A DNA stretch of 64,000 bases, taken from NCBI GenBank assembly GCA_037974335.1, contig CM075761.1, positions 10,772,790 to 10,836,789 on the forward strand, given 5' to 3'. The notes below the pieces were generated by a model, which made no database searches, was not told where the DNA came from, and saw only the letters and a list, made by a program, of their open reading frames with translations. Shown here one piece after another: positions 62,490-64,000 of this stretch. Origin of the DNA: Prionace glauca. Lineage: Eukaryota > Chordata > Chondrichthyes > Carcharhiniformes > Carcharhinidae. A program made the position numbers and the translations under genes. The stretch's first letter is position 1. Each line of letters starts with the position of its first letter.

Positions 62490-62670
62490 GACTAAGTTGA
62501 GGAAGAACTTCTTCACCCAAACGGTTGTGAATCTCTGGAATTCAATGCCCTGTCAAGCAGCTGATGCTACTTCATCTTACAGCACAAACAGGCCCTTCGG
62601 CCCACAAGTTGCGCCGATCACATCAACACCTACCAACCTACAGACCTATCTATAACCCTCAATCTCATAG
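62490..62670. mobile_element. Two abutting CR1-like fragments
   Basis: 62490-62572 (plus) is the B-type C-terminal text (AGAACTTCTTCACCCAAACGG, GTGAATCTCTGGAATTC). 62573-62670 (minus) is a subfamily-E 3' end (ACAGCACAAACAGGCCC), as at 18733. Confidence 0.65.
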
Positions 62671-63324
62671 CCTTGGGTGACGTCATTGGTGGGAGGAGGA
62701 AAATATCTGTGTGCCAGTCAGGTGATGTGTTGTTTTAAAATTTGTCTCGGCTGCTGTGTTAGAAGTATAGCAGAATGAAATCTCTCTGCCTTTGTTTCAT
62801 TTTGAAAGTTTTACCAGTTAACTAAAGGTGTATCTTGTTTTCCATCCTATCGTCAAAAATCTAAGTTTCAGGGAGCTGATGACGATAAGCTGCTCAGAGT
62901 TTTCAAGGTCATTTGAAATCAGAATTTAATTCAGTGAATTGGATTCCAGTGTCAAGCGTGCTTTAGCCTGTGCAGTGATACATCTAGTTATTGAGTTTGC
63001 TTATTGGATAATGCTTTCGATTGGAACATTCGATACATATTGGTTACGGATTATTCATTATTGTAATTGTAGTTTTCTTTGTAATTGTTAAAAGTTCTTG
63101 CTAATTTTCTTACCGTACCTGCGAACATTATTCTTAAATAAATGTTGTTTTGGTAAAAGCTCCCTAGTGGATCACTTGAATTATATCTGAAGTGAAGCAT
63201 CTCAAGATGTCTGAGTCAAATTCAAGATGGAAAACTTGGTCCAGACAGACTTAAGAAAACATTTTGACGTTTCTGACCTGAATCAGAACAAGGGAGAGAG
63301 ATCCTGGGAGCATGAGAAGGTCTT
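62671..63324. other. No gene recognised; possible old LTR-like repeat
   Basis: The stretch ends with an AATAAA signal (near 63136) and the words AAAGCTCCCTAGTGGATCAC and TGAAGTGAAGCATC, which remind me of a retroelement LTR end with its following leader. I cannot confirm this; no coding part is present. Confidence 0.25.
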
Positions 63325-63585
63325 TTATTCATTGTGGGACATGGGCGTCATGGGCAGGAGGAGCGCTTATTGCCCATCCCCAGCTAATGAGAGCAGTTGA
63401 GAGTCTAGAACATTGTTGTGGCCCTGGAGTCACATACAGGCCAGACCAGGTCAGGAAGGCAGATTTCCTTCCCTAATAGTTATGAGTGAACCAGATGCGA
63501 TTTTCCTGACAATTCGTTTCATGATCATCAGTGAATGTTTTATTTATTATTTATGGATTACTTTTTTTTATTGAATTCAAATTCC
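63325..63585 (-). mobile_element. Repeat family 4 copy
   Basis: TTTATTCATTGTGGGACATGG, GCGCTTATTGCCCATCCCC and GATTTCCTTCCCTAATAG match the family. Its head end is cut by the LINE at 63588. Confidence 0.7.
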
Positions 63586-63587
63586 AC

Positions 63588-64000
63588 TACTTGGAGTACT
63601 ATGCACAGTTCTGGTCGCCTCACTACAGGAAGGATGTGGAAGCTATTGAGAGGGTGCAGAGGAGATTACAAGGATGTTGCCTGGATTGGGAGCATGCCTT
63701 ATGAAGATAGGTTGAGGGAGCTGGGACTCTTCTCCCTGGAGAGACGAAGCTTGAGAGGCGACCTGATAGAGGTTTATAAGATGTTTGAGAGGTATAGATA
63801 GGGTGGATTCTCGGAGGCTATTTCCCAGGGTTGAAATGGTCGCTACGAGAGGCCCCAGGTTTAAGGTGTGGGGAGTAGGAACAGAGGGGATGTCAGGGGT
63901 AAGTTTTTCACTCAGAGGATGGTGGGTGAGTGGAATCGGCTGCCGTCGGTGGTGGTGGAGGTAAATTTGATAGGGTCTTTTAAGAGACTTCTGGATGAGT
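63588..64000 (+). mobile_element. CR1-like LINE (subfamily G), runs off the window
   Basis: Coding text for the ORF2 C terminus (ACTACAGGAAGGATGTGGAAG, GCATGCCTTATGAAGATAGG) is close to 58408-59011. Single-base losses break the frame near 63668 and 63785. The 3' end lies beyond the window. Confidence 0.85.

Noticed and set aside
62671-63230. Solo LTR of a retrovirus-like element
   Set aside because: Only a polyadenylation signal and a remembered end sequence support it; no matching second end or coding part was seen.

Overview
The window looks like nuclear DNA of a cartilaginous fish, most likely a shark. Four things point there: many tRNA-derived SINEs of the elasmobranch HE1 style whose 3' tails match the local CR1 LINEs; dense CR1-clade LINEs; a two-exon receptor of the GPR139-like type; and an isolated immunoglobulin heavy-chain-type C1 exon with a VH-like remnant about 4 kb away. 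No bacterial-style operons, tRNA genes, rRNA genes or CRISPR arrays were seen. By my tally 50-60% of the window is LINE or Penelope sequence and about another 10% is SINE.

Layout. 0.4-1.3 kb holds two SINEs. 1.3-6.3 kb is an old LINE split by an almost full-length CR1 element (minus strand, ORF1 plus ORF2, with a duplicated 5' promoter-like unit). 7.5-9.1 kb has a SINE and a CR1 copy. 9.7-11.2 kb is a CA-rich array with higher-order repeats. 11.7-13.6 kb is an older repeat split by a CR1 copy. 13.9-20.7 kb is the one convincing host gene, a two-exon seven-transmembrane receptor on the minus strand. Its 5.7-kb intron contains LINEs nested in LINEs and a second, broken copy of the gene's own 5' end. 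21-31.7 kb is LINE upon LINE, including a large CR1 ORF2 (23.1-26.1 kb) and a LINE that carries a SINE as its 3' end (26.7-29.0 kb, repeated at 37.7-38.7 kb). 31.7-34.5 kb is a Penelope-like element with inverted terminal sequences. 34.6-41.7 kb is a mosaic of LINE and SINE pieces. 42.2-42.5 kb is a GC-rich promoter-like patch. 42.5-43.85 kb is a CR1 copy lying just upstream of the Ig C1 exon (43.9-44.3 kb). 44.4-64 kb is more SINEs, CR1, L2-like LINE and Penelope fragments, and includes the VH-like remnant at 48.2 kb.

The host content is small: one receptor gene that looks intact, one Ig constant exon, one VH remnant and one possible promoter. The LINEs supply the reverse transcriptase and endonuclease, and the SINEs share their 3' tails, so they are probably copied by that machinery. 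Repeat family names are by recognition only. Boundaries are read by eye and may be off by 5-20 bases.
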